Notes: generated by a model from the letters alone, not told the origin. Shown: positions 45,863 to 54,840, counted from the first letter of the stretch. The stretch is DNA of 64,000 nt from BAIKAL-G1 sp943369525 (GCA_943369525.1 CALRNL020000010.1:1-64000), one strand, 5' to 3'. Numbers and translations are program-made.

Positions 45863-46270
45863 TCAGCGCTTGGAGAACTGGGGAGCCTTACGGGCTTTCT
45901 TCAGACCGTACTTACGACGCTCCTTGGCACGGGGATCGCGGCTGAGGTGGCCTTCGGTCTTGAGGGGCTTGCGGTTGTCCGGGGACAGGTCGCACAGGGC
46001 CCGGGCCGCACCCTGTTTGATCGCATCGGACTGGCCGGTGAGACCACCGCCGCGCACGTTGACCAGCAGGTCGTACTCGCTAGAGAGGCCCAGGGTCTGG
46101 AGGGGCGCCTTCACCGCCGCCAGGTAGGCGGGGTTGTAGTTGAGATAGTTGTCACCGGGGCGGCCATTGATGGTGATGGCGCCGGTGCCGGGAACCACCC
46201 GAACGCGGGCCACGGAGGTCTTGCGACGACCCGTTCCCCAGTAGACGACGCGGTTGTTGGAGGTGCTCAT
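45863..46270 (-). CDS. rpsI: 30S ribosomal protein S9
   Basis: The 135-residue S9 sends its C-terminal tail, here ending QFSKR, to the tRNA in the P site. It has YWGTGRRKTSVARVRVVPG near the N-terminus. Its ATG overlaps the rplM stop by four bases (ATGA), so L13 and S9 are translationally coupled, as in most bacteria. Confidence 0.97.
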   Translation of the reverse strand: MSTSNNRVVYWGTGRRKTSVARVRVVPGTGAITINGRPGDNYLNYNPAYLAAVKAPLQTLGLSSEYDLLVNVRGGGLTGQSDAIKQGAARALCDLSPDNRKPLKTEGHLSRDPRAKERRKYGLKKARKAPQFSKR

Positions 46271-46719
46271 GATGCAGTGGTGGCGGGATCGAGCGCGAGA
46301 ACCTTGGGTTGCTGGGCGCCGTGGGGATGCTCCAGACCCTTGTAGACCTTCAGCTTGCGGAACAGCTGGCGGCCCAGGGCGTTGTGGGGAAGCATGCCCT
46401 TGATCGCCTTCTCAATGATCCGCTCGGGAAGGCGGGCCTGCAGGGCGGCAAAACTTTCGGTCTTCATGCCACCGGGACGACCGGAGTGGCGGCGATAGAC
46501 CTTTTGGGTGGCCTTGTTGCCGCTCACCTTCACCTTTTCGGCGTTAACAATGATGACGAAGTCACCGGTGTCGAGGTGGGGGGCGTAATTGGGGTTGTTC
46601 TTGCCCCGAAGAACTTGGGCGACCTCACTGGCGAGGCGGCCCAGGGTCTGATTCTCAGCATCCACCAGAAACCACTGGCGGTCTTGAGCATCAATGTTGG
46701 GGACGAGAGTCTTGTTCAT
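46267..46719 (-). CDS. rplM: 50S ribosomal protein L13
   Basis: The 150-residue L13 is an early assembly protein of the large subunit. I start it at the ATG at 46719 (MNKTLVPNIDAQDRQWFLVD); the 58 codons upstream in frame are not conserved. It has GRLASEVAQVLRGK and GMLPHNALGRQLFRKLKVYKG, given as typical motifs. The spacer to truA (46720-46973, 254 bases) holds no gene I recognise. Confidence 0.97.
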   Translation of the reverse strand: MNKTLVPNIDAQDRQWFLVDAENQTLGRLASEVAQVLRGKNNPNYAPHLDTGDFVIIVNAEKVKVSGNKATQKVYRRHSGRPGGMKTESFAALQARLPERIIEKAIKGMLPHNALGRQLFRKLKVYKGLEHPHGAQQPKVLALDPATTAS

Positions 46720-46973
46720 CGCGCCGGCGGGCCGGATCGGGGTAGCGCGCCATCGGGGGAGATGGGGCTGGACAGGGAACGGCAGCTCACCTGGCGGGCA
46801 GGTGGCAGAAGCTCGTACAAACGACCTTACCTCTTCGGCGTCCCGGCCCCGGGGGGCTAGGGGCGGTCGAGATTGGGGCTCGATCGGCTGCACTGGGGGC
46901 CTTGATCGCTTGATCGGCCCTGGGTGGTGGGACTCTCCGTGGAACCGGACTGCCTTGGGGGCGGTGCCCGGGT

Positions 46974-47915
46974 TCAGGGCCCAGGCGCCTCGGCGGGGCC
47001 GGGGGTGCTGGACCCAGGAGATTCGCTTGACCCAAGCAAATACCGTGGTTGGCTAGCGTACCACGCGGCCTTTGGGAAGAGTGGTTCGGGGTAGCCGACC
47101 CGCAGCAGGCAGAGCCCCTGGGGCGGCGCGGCCTCCTTCACTTCCGAGCGGGCCTGGCTGCGCCAGCGGTGCTGAAACTCGGCCAGGCCCAGGCGCCCTT
47201 CGCCCACGGCCACCAGCTGGCCGACCAGCAGGCGCACCATGCCGTAGAGGAAGCCGCTGGCCTGGATCTCGGCCACCACCAGGTCGCCCTGGCGCTCCAG
47301 CTCCACCGCCTGGACCGTGGTGCGGCCATGGGCGCGGTTACTGCCGGCCCGCATGAAGGCGGAGAAGTCGTGCTCCCCCAGCAGGTCCTCCAGGGCCGCC
47401 GCCATCCGGCCCTCGTCGAGCCGGCTTTGGTAGCGGTGCCAGCTCCAGGGGCTGAGGAACAGGTTGGGAATGGGGCCGTTGTAGAGGGTGTAGCGGTAGC
47501 GGCGATAGCGGGCGGAGAAGCAGGCGTGCCAACTGGCGGGCACCTCCCGGGCGGCCCGCACGCGGATGCTTGCGGGCAGGCGGCCATTGAGGGCGGGCGC
47601 CCAGCGCTGGGCCGGAATCGGACCGGCCACATCGAAATGGACCACCTGGCCAGCCGCATGGACGCCGCTGTCGGTGCGGCCGGCGGCCACGGCCGTGGCG
47701 GGCCGGTGGGGGTCGAGCTGGGCAATCGCCCCCTCCAGCGTCTCCTGGACGCTGGGGTGGTGGGGTTGGCGCTGCCAGCCGCAGTAGGCGCTGCCGTCGT
47801 ATTGCAGGCAGATGGCCATACGGCGGGTGCCGGGGACCCCTACGCCCTGATCGGCGCTGGCGCTGGCCCCAGGGCGAGGGCTGGCTGGACTGGGCTGGGC
47901 GAGCGAGGGATCCAT
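46974..47915 (-). CDS. truA: tRNA pseudouridine synthase A
   Basis: This enzyme makes pseudouridine at positions 38-40 of the tRNA anticodon arm. The catalytic aspartate is in AGRTDSGVHA, with LQYDGSAYCGWQRQ at the N-terminal side and FLYGMVRLLVG toward the end. The ATG at 47915 gives 313 residues; one at 47819 (MAICLQYDGSAYCGW) would start nearer the conserved core. Both ends have low-complexity tails rich in P, S and A. It sits between rplQ and rplM, the usual place in the alpha cluster of cyanobacteria. Confidence 0.95.
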   Translation of the reverse strand: MDPSLAQPSPASPRPGASASADQGVGVPGTRRMAICLQYDGSAYCGWQRQPHHPSVQETLEGAIAQLDPHRPATAVAAGRTDSGVHAAGQVVHFDVAGPIPAQRWAPALNGRLPASIRVRAAREVPASWHACFSARYRRYRYTLYNGPIPNLFLSPWSWHRYQSRLDEGRMAAALEDLLGEHDFSAFMRAGSNRAHGRTTVQAVELERQGDLVVAEIQASGFLYGMVRLLVGQLVAVGEGRLGLAEFQHRWRSQARSEVKEAAPPQGLCLLRVGYPEPLFPKAAWYASQPRYLLGSSESPGSSTPGPAEAPGP

Positions 47916-47916
47916 G

Positions 47917-47949
47917 AAAAAGCCGCGATGGAGGTGAGTCCAGCGCGGC
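47917..47949 (-). terminator. Possible terminator hairpin between rplQ and truA
   Basis: On the minus strand GCCGCG and CGCGGC form a six-pair stem with a 16-base loop, followed at once by TTTTT and the truA ATG. The large loop makes it a moderate candidate. Confidence 0.45.
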
Positions 47950-48019
47950 ACAGGGGTTGGGGGAGAAACCGGGGGCCGCAGCCGCGGGGGAAGGGGGCCA
48001 GGTGGCGCCGGCCTGGCGC

Positions 48020-48370
48020 TCAGACCAGCTCGATGATCGCCATCTCGGCGTTGTCGCCCCGGCGGGGCACGGTGCGGATGATGCGGGTGTAGCCGCCGTT
48101 GCGATCGCCGTAGCGCTCCTGGGCCTTGTCAAACAGGGCGTGCACCAGTTGCTTGTCGTAGATGTAGCCAATCGCCCGGCGGCGGGCGGCCAGGGTGCCA
48201 TCCTTCGCCAGGGTGATCATGCGCTCAGTCTCATCACGCAGGGCCTTGGCCCGCGCCTTGGTGGTGGTGACGCGACCTTCGCGGATCAGCTGGGTGGCAA
48301 GACCGCGCAGCAGGGCTTTGCGTTGGTCGGCGGGGCGTCCCAACATGGGGACTCGGCACTGGTGGCGCAT
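48020..48370 (-). CDS. rplQ: 50S ribosomal protein L17
   Basis: The 116-residue L17 binds 23S rRNA near the peptide exit tunnel. It begins MRHQCRVPMLGRPADQRKAL, where RPADQRKALLRGLATQLI is the conserved helix, and has VPRRGDNAEMAIIELV at the end. It follows rpoA after 76 bases, the normal bacterial order. Confidence 0.97.
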   Translation of the reverse strand: MRHQCRVPMLGRPADQRKALLRGLATQLIREGRVTTTKARAKALRDETERMITLAKDGTLAARRRAIGYIYDKQLVHALFDKAQERYGDRNGGYTRIIRTVPRRGDNAEMAIIELV

Positions 48371-48446
48371 GGGTCTGGGGCGAAAAAGCGATTCGGGCGG
48401 GGAGGGGGCTCAGCGCTGATCGGCAGGGAAAGCCGGGGCTGGGCGA

Positions 48447-49385
48447 TCAGGCGGTGGTGCGGCTCTGGGGCAGGGAAATGCCGATGCGCTCGAGGGCTTC
48501 GATCACCTCGTCGGCAGACTTGGAGCCAAAGTTCTTGATCTCGAGCAGGTCTTCGTAACTGAAGCCCATCAGGTCGGAAACGGAATTCACCTGGGCCCGC
48601 TTGAGGCAGTTGTAGGCGCGCACCGACAGGTTGAGCTCCTCCAGGGGGATCTGGGCCTCCGCCGAAGGCTCGGGCTCCAGGCCGGGTTCGTCAGCCATGG
48701 TCAGGCTGGCGAGGGGCTGGAACAGGGCGATCAGCTGGTTGGCGGCCTGGGCCATGGCGTCGTCAGGGGTGACGGAGCCATCGGTTTGGATTTCCAGGCG
48801 CAGGCGCTCGCGGGCTGAGCCGCCTTCGCCCACGGCGGTCTCGTCCACCGTGTAGTTGACCCGACGCACGGGCATGAACACCGCATCGATCTGGAGCAGA
48901 TCAATGGCGCTGCTGTCCTCGTGGCGGCGATCCACGGGCCGGTAGCCGACGCCCCGCTCCACATGGACCTCCAATTCCAGGCCAAAGCCTTCGGCCACGG
49001 TGGCGATCGGCCGGTTGCCGTCGATCACCTGAACCTGGGAGGAGAACTGCAGATGGGAGGCGGTGACGGTGGCAGGACCGGTGACGACCAGCCGGCCGAT
49101 CTCGAGCTCCCGGCTGCGGCTGTTAACGGCCACTTCCTTGCAGTTGAGCAGGATGTCGAGCACGTCCTCGCGCACCCCGGGCACGGTGGCGTATTCGTGG
49201 TTGACGCCGGCAATGCGCACGGCCGTAATGGCGCTGCCCTCGAGGGAGCCCATCAGCACCCGCCGCAGGGAGTTGCCCAGGGTGATGGCCTGGCCCCGAT
49301 CGAGCGGTCCGATCACGAACACGCCCGTTTGGGAACGGTCTTCGGCGATCTGGTGCTCGACCCGATCAATCTGATACTGCAGCAC
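48447..49385 (-). CDS. rpoA: RNA polymerase alpha subunit
   Basis: The 312-residue alpha subunit dimerises to seed RNA polymerase assembly (N-terminal domain, about 1-230). Its C-terminal domain (LSVRAYNCLKRAQVNSVSDL, then IKNFGSKSADEVIEALE) contacts promoter DNA and activators. The GTG at 49385 gives MLQYQIDRVEHQIAEDRSQT, the conserved start; the 30 codons before it are not conserved. It follows rpsK on the minus strand after 59 bases. Confidence 0.97.
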   Translation of the reverse strand: MLQYQIDRVEHQIAEDRSQTGVFVIGPLDRGQAITLGNSLRRVLMGSLEGSAITAVRIAGVNHEYATVPGVREDVLDILLNCKEVAVNSRSRELEIGRLVVTGPATVTASHLQFSSQVQVIDGNRPIATVAEGFGLELEVHVERGVGYRPVDRRHEDSSAIDLLQIDAVFMPVRRVNYTVDETAVGEGGSARERLRLEIQTDGSVTPDDAMAQAANQLIALFQPLASLTMADEPGLEPEPSAEAQIPLEELNLSVRAYNCLKRAQVNSVSDLMGFSYEDLLEIKNFGSKSADEVIEALERIGISLPQSRTTA

Positions 49386-49444
49386 GGTCTGAGGCTCAAA
49401 AGGAAAGGATTGGGCCCGCCTGGGGCCTGGGGCGCCGGTCTCGA

Positions 49445-49837
49445 TCAGACCCGGCGACGCTTGGCGCGGCGGCATCCGTTGTGGGGCAGCGGCGTGACAT
49501 CCCGGATCAGGGTGATTTCCAGGCCGGCCACCTGCAGGGCGCGGATCGCCGTTTCACGGCCGGAGCCGGGGCCCCGCACCAGCACTTCGATCTGGCGCAT
49601 GCCCTGCTCCAGGGCGCGACGGCCGGCGGCTTCCGCCGCCGTTTGGGCCGCGAAGGGGGTGCCCTTACGGGCCCCTTTGAAGCCACTGGCCCCGGCCGAC
49701 GACCAGGAGATCACCTCACCGGCCGTGTCGGTGATCGACACGATCGTGTTGTTGAAGGTGCTCTGGATGTGGGCGACACCGTTGGGCACGTTGCGCTTGG
49801 ACTTCTTCGCGCCTGATTTTTTGGCTGGCTTGGCCAT
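49445..49837 (-). CDS. rpsK: 30S ribosomal protein S11
   Basis: The 130-residue S11 shapes the platform of the small subunit where mRNA exits. It has NGVAHIQSTFNNTIVSITDT and ends with the basic NGCRRAKRRRV. The N-terminus is lysine-rich (AKPAKKSGAKKSKRN). It lies between rpsM and rpoA. Confidence 0.97.
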   Translation of the reverse strand: MAKPAKKSGAKKSKRNVPNGVAHIQSTFNNTIVSITDTAGEVISWSSAGASGFKGARKGTPFAAQTAAEAAGRRALEQGMRQIEVLVRGPGSGRETAIRALQVAGLEITLIRDVTPLPHNGCRRAKRRRV

Positions 49838-49894
49838 GGACCTGGGGGTAGGGGAGACGGGAGAGGAGCCGCCGAGGGGGGCTCAGTGGGCGGC

Positions 49895-50260
49895 CTATTT
49901 CTTCTTGCCAGCCACGGTTTTGCGGGCACCTCGACGGGTGCGGGCATTGGTACGGGTGCGTTGGCCCCGAACCGGCAGGCCGGCCCGATGGCGGCGACCG
50001 CGGACGCAGCCGATGTCCTGGAGGCGCTTGAGGGCCATGCCCTCCTGGCGGCGCAGGTCGCCTTCCAGGGTGAAGCTTTCCACGGCGGCGCGCAGTTTCT
50101 GCACGTCGGCATCGTCCAGATCCTTGACCCGGATGTCCGGGTTCACGCCTGATTTGGCAATGATTTTCTGGGCCCGGGTCAACCCGATGCCATACACGTA
50201 GGTGAGAGCAATCTCGATCCTCTTGTCACGAGGAATGTCGACACCGGCGATCCGAGCCAC
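49895..50260 (-). CDS. rpsM: 30S ribosomal protein S13
   Basis: The 121-residue S13 forms intersubunit bridges from the head. The start is the GTG at 50260, giving MARIAGVDIPRDKRIEIALT; an ATG 11 codons upstream gives no conserved sequence. The end is a basic tail with RTRTNARTRRGARKTVAGKK. The gap to rpmJ (50261-50487) contains two short inverted repeats (GCCCAACC/GGTTGGGC and CCCAGGT/ACCTGGG) without T-runs. Confidence 0.96.
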   Translation of the reverse strand: MARIAGVDIPRDKRIEIALTYVYGIGLTRAQKIIAKSGVNPDIRVKDLDDADVQKLRAAVESFTLEGDLRRQEGMALKRLQDIGCVRGRRHRAGLPVRGQRTRTNARTRRGARKTVAGKKK

Positions 50261-50487
50261 GAAAAAACGATCAGTTGGGCAGTTGGGGCCCAACCGAAGC
50301 CGGTTGGGCGGGGGGTGGGTTCAGCTCAGGGGCCCGATTGGGTTCGGGCTTGAGTGGACCGTGGAGCGGGGCCTGTAGGGACAGGACCGGAACCCAGGTT
50401 GGCTGGAGCCGACCTGGGGAGCCTGGGGCTGCCGATTAGGCAGCGATCCAGACCATTGGATGGAACGACAAGGGGCCCAGGGTTGGA

Positions 50488-50601
50488 TTAACCCTGGCGT
50501 TGCTTGTGCTTGGGGTTGGTGCAGATCACCATCACCCGACCATGGCGGCGGATCACCCGGCACTTGTCGCACATCTTCTTGACCGAGGCACGCACCTTCA
50601 T
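50488..50601 (-). CDS. rpmJ: 50S ribosomal protein L36
   Basis: This 37-residue gene reads MKVRASVKKMCDKCRVIRRH at the start and ends ICTNPKHKQRQG. Three cysteines and one histidine (CDKC ... C ... H) form the zinc site typical of this L36 form. It lies between adk and rpsM; infA, which often precedes it in other bacteria, is not here. Confidence 0.96.
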   Translation of the reverse strand: MKVRASVKKMCDKCRVIRRHGRVMVICTNPKHKQRQG

Positions 50602-50646
50602 GGGTGAGGGCTCTCCAATTTCCAAACGACGACCCTACCACACGGG

Positions 50647-51195
50647 TCAACGGGTCAGCTCCAAGATCCGAGCTGCAATGGCCTCGACGCTGCCGGAGGC
50701 CTCGACCGGTTCCAGCAGTTGGCGCTGGCGGTAGTAGCTGATCAGGGGCTCGGTTTGCTCCCGGTACACCTCCAGCCGGTGGCGGATCACCGCCTCGTTG
50801 TCGTCGGCCCGGCCCCGCCCTAGCAGGCGCTGGATCAGCAGGTCGTCGTCGAGCTCCATCAGCACCACCAGTTCGATCTGCTGGGCCAGCTCCTCGAGGA
50901 GCGCGTTGAGGGCTTCGGCCTGAACCAGGTTGCGGGGGAAGCCATCAAGCAGCCAGCCACCGCTATGGCCCTCCAGACGGCTGCGCACGATCGCCAGCAC
51001 CAGGCCATCGCTGACCAGCTCGCCCCGGGCCATCACCGCCTCCGCCTCGCGGCCCAGCTCCGTGGCCGCGGCCACCTCAGCCCGCAGTAGGTCGCCGGTG
51101 GAGAGGTGCAGCAGGCCACCGCTGGCGGCCAGGCGCTCGGCCTGGGTGCCCTTGCCGGCGCCGGGGGGGCCAAGGAAGAGAAGGCGTTGTTTCAT
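50647..51195 (-). CDS. adk: Adenylate kinase
   Basis: This 182-residue enzyme balances ATP, ADP and AMP. It has the P-loop GPPGAGKGTQAERLA, LDGFPRN and a short LID region (LGRGRADDNEAV), so it is the small form without a zinc-binding LID. The ATG at 51195 follows a TTG, and I prefer the ATG. It lies between secY and rpmJ, a conserved position in many bacteria. Confidence 0.96.
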   Translation of the reverse strand: MKQRLLFLGPPGAGKGTQAERLAASGGLLHLSTGDLLRAEVAAATELGREAEAVMARGELVSDGLVLAIVRSRLEGHSGGWLLDGFPRNLVQAEALNALLEELAQQIELVVLMELDDDLLIQRLLGRGRADDNEAVIRHRLEVYREQTEPLISYYRQRQLLEPVEASGSVEAIAARILELTR

Positions 51196-51298
51196 CAAGG
51201 GCGTGCGAAGGGACGGGGGAGAGCCAGGCCGGGATGGCTCAGGAGCCCAGGCTCAGGCCCGGGAGCGGTTTCAAGGGCGGATCGGGGCGCTGGCCGGC

Positions 51299-52618
51299 TC
51301 ACTGCCGCACCATGCCCTCGTAGCGCTGGGAAATCACGTAGGTCTGGACCTGTTTGGCGGTGTCAATTGCCACGCCCACCAGGATCAGCAGGGAGGTGGC
51401 CCCCAGGCCTTGGAAGGTTTTCACCTGGGTGGCCGATTCCACCGCCGAGGGGATGATCGCCACCGCCCCAAGGAACAGGCCCCCCAGCAGGGTGAGTCGG
51501 TTCTGGACCTTGGCCAGATAGAGGGCCGTGGCCGAACCGGGTCGAACCCCAGGCACGGCGACGCCGGAGCGCTTCAGGTTCGTGGCGATGTCGATCGGGT
51601 TCACCGCCAGGCTGGCGTAGAAGAAGGAAAAGCCGCAGATCAGGCCAAAGAAGAGCAGGGCATAGAGCCAGGGGGTGCTGCTGTTGGGGCTCAGGTAGCC
51701 CGCCGCCTTGATCAGCCAGGGGGCCTTGGTCATGTTGGCGACCGTCAGCGGCAGGAACACCACCGCCGAGGCAAAGATGATCGGCATCACTCCGCCGGCG
51801 TTGAGCTTGAGCGGCAGGTAGCTCTGGCGGGCGGCCAGCAGGTTGGCCCCCCCCACCTGGCGCTTGGCGCTCACGATCGGGATGCGGCGGTTGCCCTCCT
51901 GCACAAAAATGATGCCCACAATCGTGGCCAGGAACACCAGCACCAGCACGACAATGCCGCCCACGGTGCTGCGGTCCCCGGTCTGGGCCAGTTCGATCGT
52001 GGAGCCCAGGGCCTGGGGCAGGGTGGCCACGATGTTGACGAAGATCACCAGGGAGGCCCCCTGGCCGATCCCCCTCTCGGTGATCACCTCACTGATCCAC
52101 ATCACCACCATTGAGCCCGTCACCAGGGCCAGGGAGGTCTGCACCACAAACACCAGGTCGGTGGTGCCGGCGGAGGCATAGGGCCGCAGGATCAGGGCGA
52201 ACACGATGCTTTGCAGCAGGCCCCAGCCCAGGGCCACATAGCGGGTGATCTGGGCGATCTTGCGCCGTCCGGCCTCGCCCTCATTCTTTTGGAGGTCCTC
52301 CAGCTGGGGCAGGGCGGCCGTGAGCAGCTGCAGGATGATCGAGGCGTTGATGAAGGGCAGGATGCCCAGGCCAAACACCCCCAGGGTGGAGATGCCGCCG
52401 CCGGTGAAGATGTCGAGGAAGCCAATCAATTGGCCGCCCTTGGCGATGAAGTCCTGGAAGGCGAGGCGATCGATGCCTGGCACGGGGATGTAGATCCCCA
52501 GGCGCACCAGCAGCAGCAGCCCCAGGGTGACCAGCACCCGGTCGCGCAGCCCCTTGGCCTGGATCAGCTGGCTGATGATTTCCCCAGCACTGGGATTTCT
52601 GCCCCGGCTTACGAGCAT
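51299..52618 (-). CDS. secY: Preprotein translocase subunit SecY
   Basis: This 439-residue protein forms the channel of the Sec translocon in the plasma and thylakoid membranes, with ten expected helices. It begins MLVSRGRNPSAGEIISQLIQ; LVTLGLLLLVRLGIYIPVPG is helix 1, and FYASLAVNPIDIATNLKRSG is the cytoplasmic loop. It follows rplO after 120 bases that contain a strong terminator, so secY, adk and downstream genes may also have their own promoter. Confidence 0.97.
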   Translation of the reverse strand: MLVSRGRNPSAGEIISQLIQAKGLRDRVLVTLGLLLLVRLGIYIPVPGIDRLAFQDFIAKGGQLIGFLDIFTGGGISTLGVFGLGILPFINASIILQLLTAALPQLEDLQKNEGEAGRRKIAQITRYVALGWGLLQSIVFALILRPYASAGTTDLVFVVQTSLALVTGSMVVMWISEVITERGIGQGASLVIFVNIVATLPQALGSTIELAQTGDRSTVGGIVVLVLVFLATIVGIIFVQEGNRRIPIVSAKRQVGGANLLAARQSYLPLKLNAGGVMPIIFASAVVFLPLTVANMTKAPWLIKAAGYLSPNSSTPWLYALLFFGLICGFSFFYASLAVNPIDIATNLKRSGVAVPGVRPGSATALYLAKVQNRLTLLGGLFLGAVAIIPSAVESATQVKTFQGLGATSLLILVGVAIDTAKQVQTYVISQRYEGMVRQ

Positions 52619-52665
52619 GGTGACGACAAGGGGTGGGGAAGGGGAAGGGAGTAGGGGCGGAGCCG

Positions 52666-52706
52666 AAAAAAAACCGTCTGCCCGGCCCTAGGGGCATGGC
52701 AGACGG
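52666..52706 (-). terminator. Strong intrinsic terminator between rplO and secY
   Basis: On the minus strand CCGTCTGCC and GGCAGACGG form a perfect nine-pair stem with a 15-base loop, followed by eight T residues. It lies inside the spc part of the ribosomal cluster and probably attenuates transcription of secY onward. Confidence 0.88.
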
Positions 52707-52738
52707 AAAAACCTTAGGAAAGGGTGTCCAACCGCGGA

Positions 52739-53191
52739 TCAGTCGGTGACGTCGCAGCTGCCGCCGGCCGCTTCGATCTTGGCCCGGGCACTGGCGGTGA
52801 AGGCCGCCGCCTGAACGGTCAGCTTGACGGCCAGGTCGCCATTGCCGAGCACCTTGAGGGGGTACTTGGGGCTGGTGACGATGCCGGCCTTCACCAGGGA
52901 ATCGAGGGTGACCGTGCTGCCGGCTTCCAGGTCAGCCAGGTTCTCCACGTTGATCACGCTGAAGTTCTTGGGGTTGACCAGGGGGAAGTGCTTGAGCTTG
53001 GGCACGCGCCGGTAGAGGGGCATCTGGCCGCCCTCGAAACCGGGGCGGGTGGGACGGCCCGAGCGGGACTTCTGACCGCGCATGCCGAAACCGCAGCTGG
53101 CGCCCTGGCCGGCGGCGATGCCGCGGCCCTTGCGGGTCTTGCGGCGACGGGCCCCAGGCTGGGGCTGGAGGGATTCAAGACGAAGCGTCAT
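52739..53191 (-). CDS. rplO: 50S ribosomal protein L15
   Basis: The 150-residue L15 has the glycine/basic N-terminal extension RRRKTRKGRGIAAGQGASCG typical of the family, which threads into 23S rRNA. The C-terminal globular half ends AAGGSCDVTD. It follows rpsE directly; rpmD (L30), which separates them in E. coli, is absent. Confidence 0.97.
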   Translation of the reverse strand: MTLRLESLQPQPGARRRKTRKGRGIAAGQGASCGFGMRGQKSRSGRPTRPGFEGGQMPLYRRVPKLKHFPLVNPKNFSVINVENLADLEAGSTVTLDSLVKAGIVTSPKYPLKVLGNGDLAVKLTVQAAAFTASARAKIEAAGGSCDVTD

Positions 53192-53199
53192 GGCGGTTC

Positions 53200-53874
53200 T
53201 CAGGAGTAGATCTGCTCAAGGGAAATGCCCCGCTCCTTGGCGGTCTCCTTGTGGGTGCGCAGCCCCTGGAGGGCTTCCATGGCGGCGCGGGCATTGTTCA
53301 GCGGCGTTTTCGAGCCGAGGCGCTTGGCCAGCACGTTCTTGATGCCGGCCAGCTCCAGCACCGTGCGGATCGAGCCACCCGCGATCACACCGGTACCCGG
53401 GGCAGCCGGACGGATCAGGACGCTGGCGGCGCCATCGCGGCCATTGCTGAGGGTGGGGATCGAGCTGTGGCGGGTGAGGGGCACCTTGACCAGGTGCTTC
53501 TTGCCATCGGCGACGCCCTTGCGGACGGCTCCGATCACATCACCAGCCTTGCCCACACCGACGCCCACCTGGCCGCGCTCGTTGCCGACGACAACGATGG
53601 CCCGGAAGCTCATCTTTTTACCGCCTTTGACGGTCTTGGAGACGCGGCGGATTTGCACCACCCGTTCCTGCCATTCGGAGTCACGCTCCTGGCCCCGGCG
53701 GTTGTCCCGGCCGCGGCCGCCACCGCCGCGGCGGTCGCCGCCGCCCTTGCCTTCACCGCCCCGGTTACCACCGCCACCGCCGCCACCGCGGGTCTGTTGA
53801 CCCTCGGCTGCTGCGGGCACGTCGGACGCTGCCGGAATGTCGCTGGACTGGATTTGATCGTTGGTTTCGGTCAT
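53200..53874 (-). CDS. rpsE: 30S ribosomal protein S5
   Basis: The 224-residue S5 guards decoding accuracy at the mRNA entry side. The conserved core starts near residue 65 (WQERVVQIRRVSKTVKGGKK). The N-terminal 60 residues are an extra, glycine- and arginine-rich segment with several RGG-like patches; E. coli S5 has only about 166 residues. Long extensions of this kind also occur in other picocyanobacteria. The C-terminus ends RGISLEQIYS. Confidence 0.96.
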   Translation of the reverse strand: MTETNDQIQSSDIPAASDVPAAAEGQQTRGGGGGGGNRGGEGKGGGDRRGGGGRGRDNRRGQERDSEWQERVVQIRRVSKTVKGGKKMSFRAIVVVGNERGQVGVGVGKAGDVIGAVRKGVADGKKHLVKVPLTRHSSIPTLSNGRDGAASVLIRPAAPGTGVIAGGSIRTVLELAGIKNVLAKRLGSKTPLNNARAAMEALQGLRTHKETAKERGISLEQIYS

Positions 53875-53888
53875 GGTGAGAGCAGGGA

Positions 53889-54254
53889 TCAGAACTGAAG
53901 GCCCGCTTCCCGGGCGGCGTCAGCCAGGGCCTTGACCCGGCCGTGGTACAGGTTGCCGCCTCGATCGAAGACCACCTGCTGGATGCCCTTGGCGAGGGCG
54001 CGCTGGGCAACCAGTTCCCCAACGGCCACGGAGGCATCGCAGGTGGCACCGGTTTTGACCGTGACGCGCAGATCCTTGTCGAGGGTCGACGCGGAGCAGA
54101 TCGTGCTCTGGGCGTCGTCGTCGATGAGCTGGGCGTAGATGTGGTTGTTGGAGCGGAACACAGCCAGGCGGGGACGCTCGGCGCTGCCGTTGAGGTGGCG
54201 GCGCAGGCGACGGTGACGCTTCTGGGTCTGCTGTTTGCGGGAAAGGGTGGCCAT
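53889..54254 (-). CDS. rplR: 50S ribosomal protein L18
   Basis: The 121-residue L18 binds 5S rRNA in the central protuberance. It starts with a basic KQQTQKRHRRLRRHLNGSAE and has FDRGGNLYHGRVKALADAAR near the end. It lies between rplF and rpsE, with gaps of 32 and 14 bases. Confidence 0.97.
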   Translation of the reverse strand: MATLSRKQQTQKRHRRLRRHLNGSAERPRLAVFRSNNHIYAQLIDDDAQSTICSASTLDKDLRVTVKTGATCDASVAVGELVAQRALAKGIQQVVFDRGGNLYHGRVKALADAAREAGLQF

Positions 54255-54286
54255 GGGGATGCAGGGTAACGGCGATCAGGCAGATC

Positions 54287-54826
54287 TCATTTCTTACCGG
54301 TCTTGCCGGCTTTGCGGAGAATCTTCTCGCCTTCGTACTTGATGCCCTTGCCCTTGTAGGGCTCGGGGGGACGAATGGCCCGCACCTTGGCGGCTTCGTT
54401 GCCCACCACCTCCTTGTCGGCGCCAGACACCAACACGGTGGTGTTGCCATCGACGGCGAAGGTGATGCCGTCGGGGGGATCCATCTCGACCTGATGGCTG
54501 TAACCGGCGCTAACCACCAGCTTTTTGCCCTGAACGGCGGCGCGGTAGCCCACGCCGACGATCTCGAGCTTGCGGGTGAAGCCCTGGCTGACCCCTTCGA
54601 CCATGTTGGCCACGAGGGTGCGGCAGAGGCCATGGCGCTCGCGCGAGCGGCGGTGGCTGCTGGTCGGGCTTACCACGATGGTGTTGCCATCCTGGGCAAC
54701 GCTCACCCCATCGGGGAGCGTGCGGCTTAATTCCCCTTTGGGGCCCTTCACGGTGACAGCGAGGCCGTTGAGGCTGACGCTGACCTTATCGGGAACAGAA
54801 ATTGGTGCTTTACCAATACGAGACAT
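54287..54826 (-). CDS. rplF: 50S ribosomal protein L6
   Basis: The 179-residue L6 lies near the factor-binding site of the large subunit. It begins MSRIGKAPISVPDKVSVSLN and ends with PEPYKGKGIKYEGEKILRKA plus a basic tail, all typical. It follows rpsH after 14 bases. Confidence 0.97.
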   Translation of the reverse strand: MSRIGKAPISVPDKVSVSLNGLAVTVKGPKGELSRTLPDGVSVAQDGNTIVVSPTSSHRRSRERHGLCRTLVANMVEGVSQGFTRKLEIVGVGYRAAVQGKKLVVSAGYSHQVEMDPPDGITFAVDGNTTVLVSGADKEVVGNEAAKVRAIRPPEPYKGKGIKYEGEKILRKAGKTGKK

Positions 54827-54840
54827 GGAAACCTCCCAGA

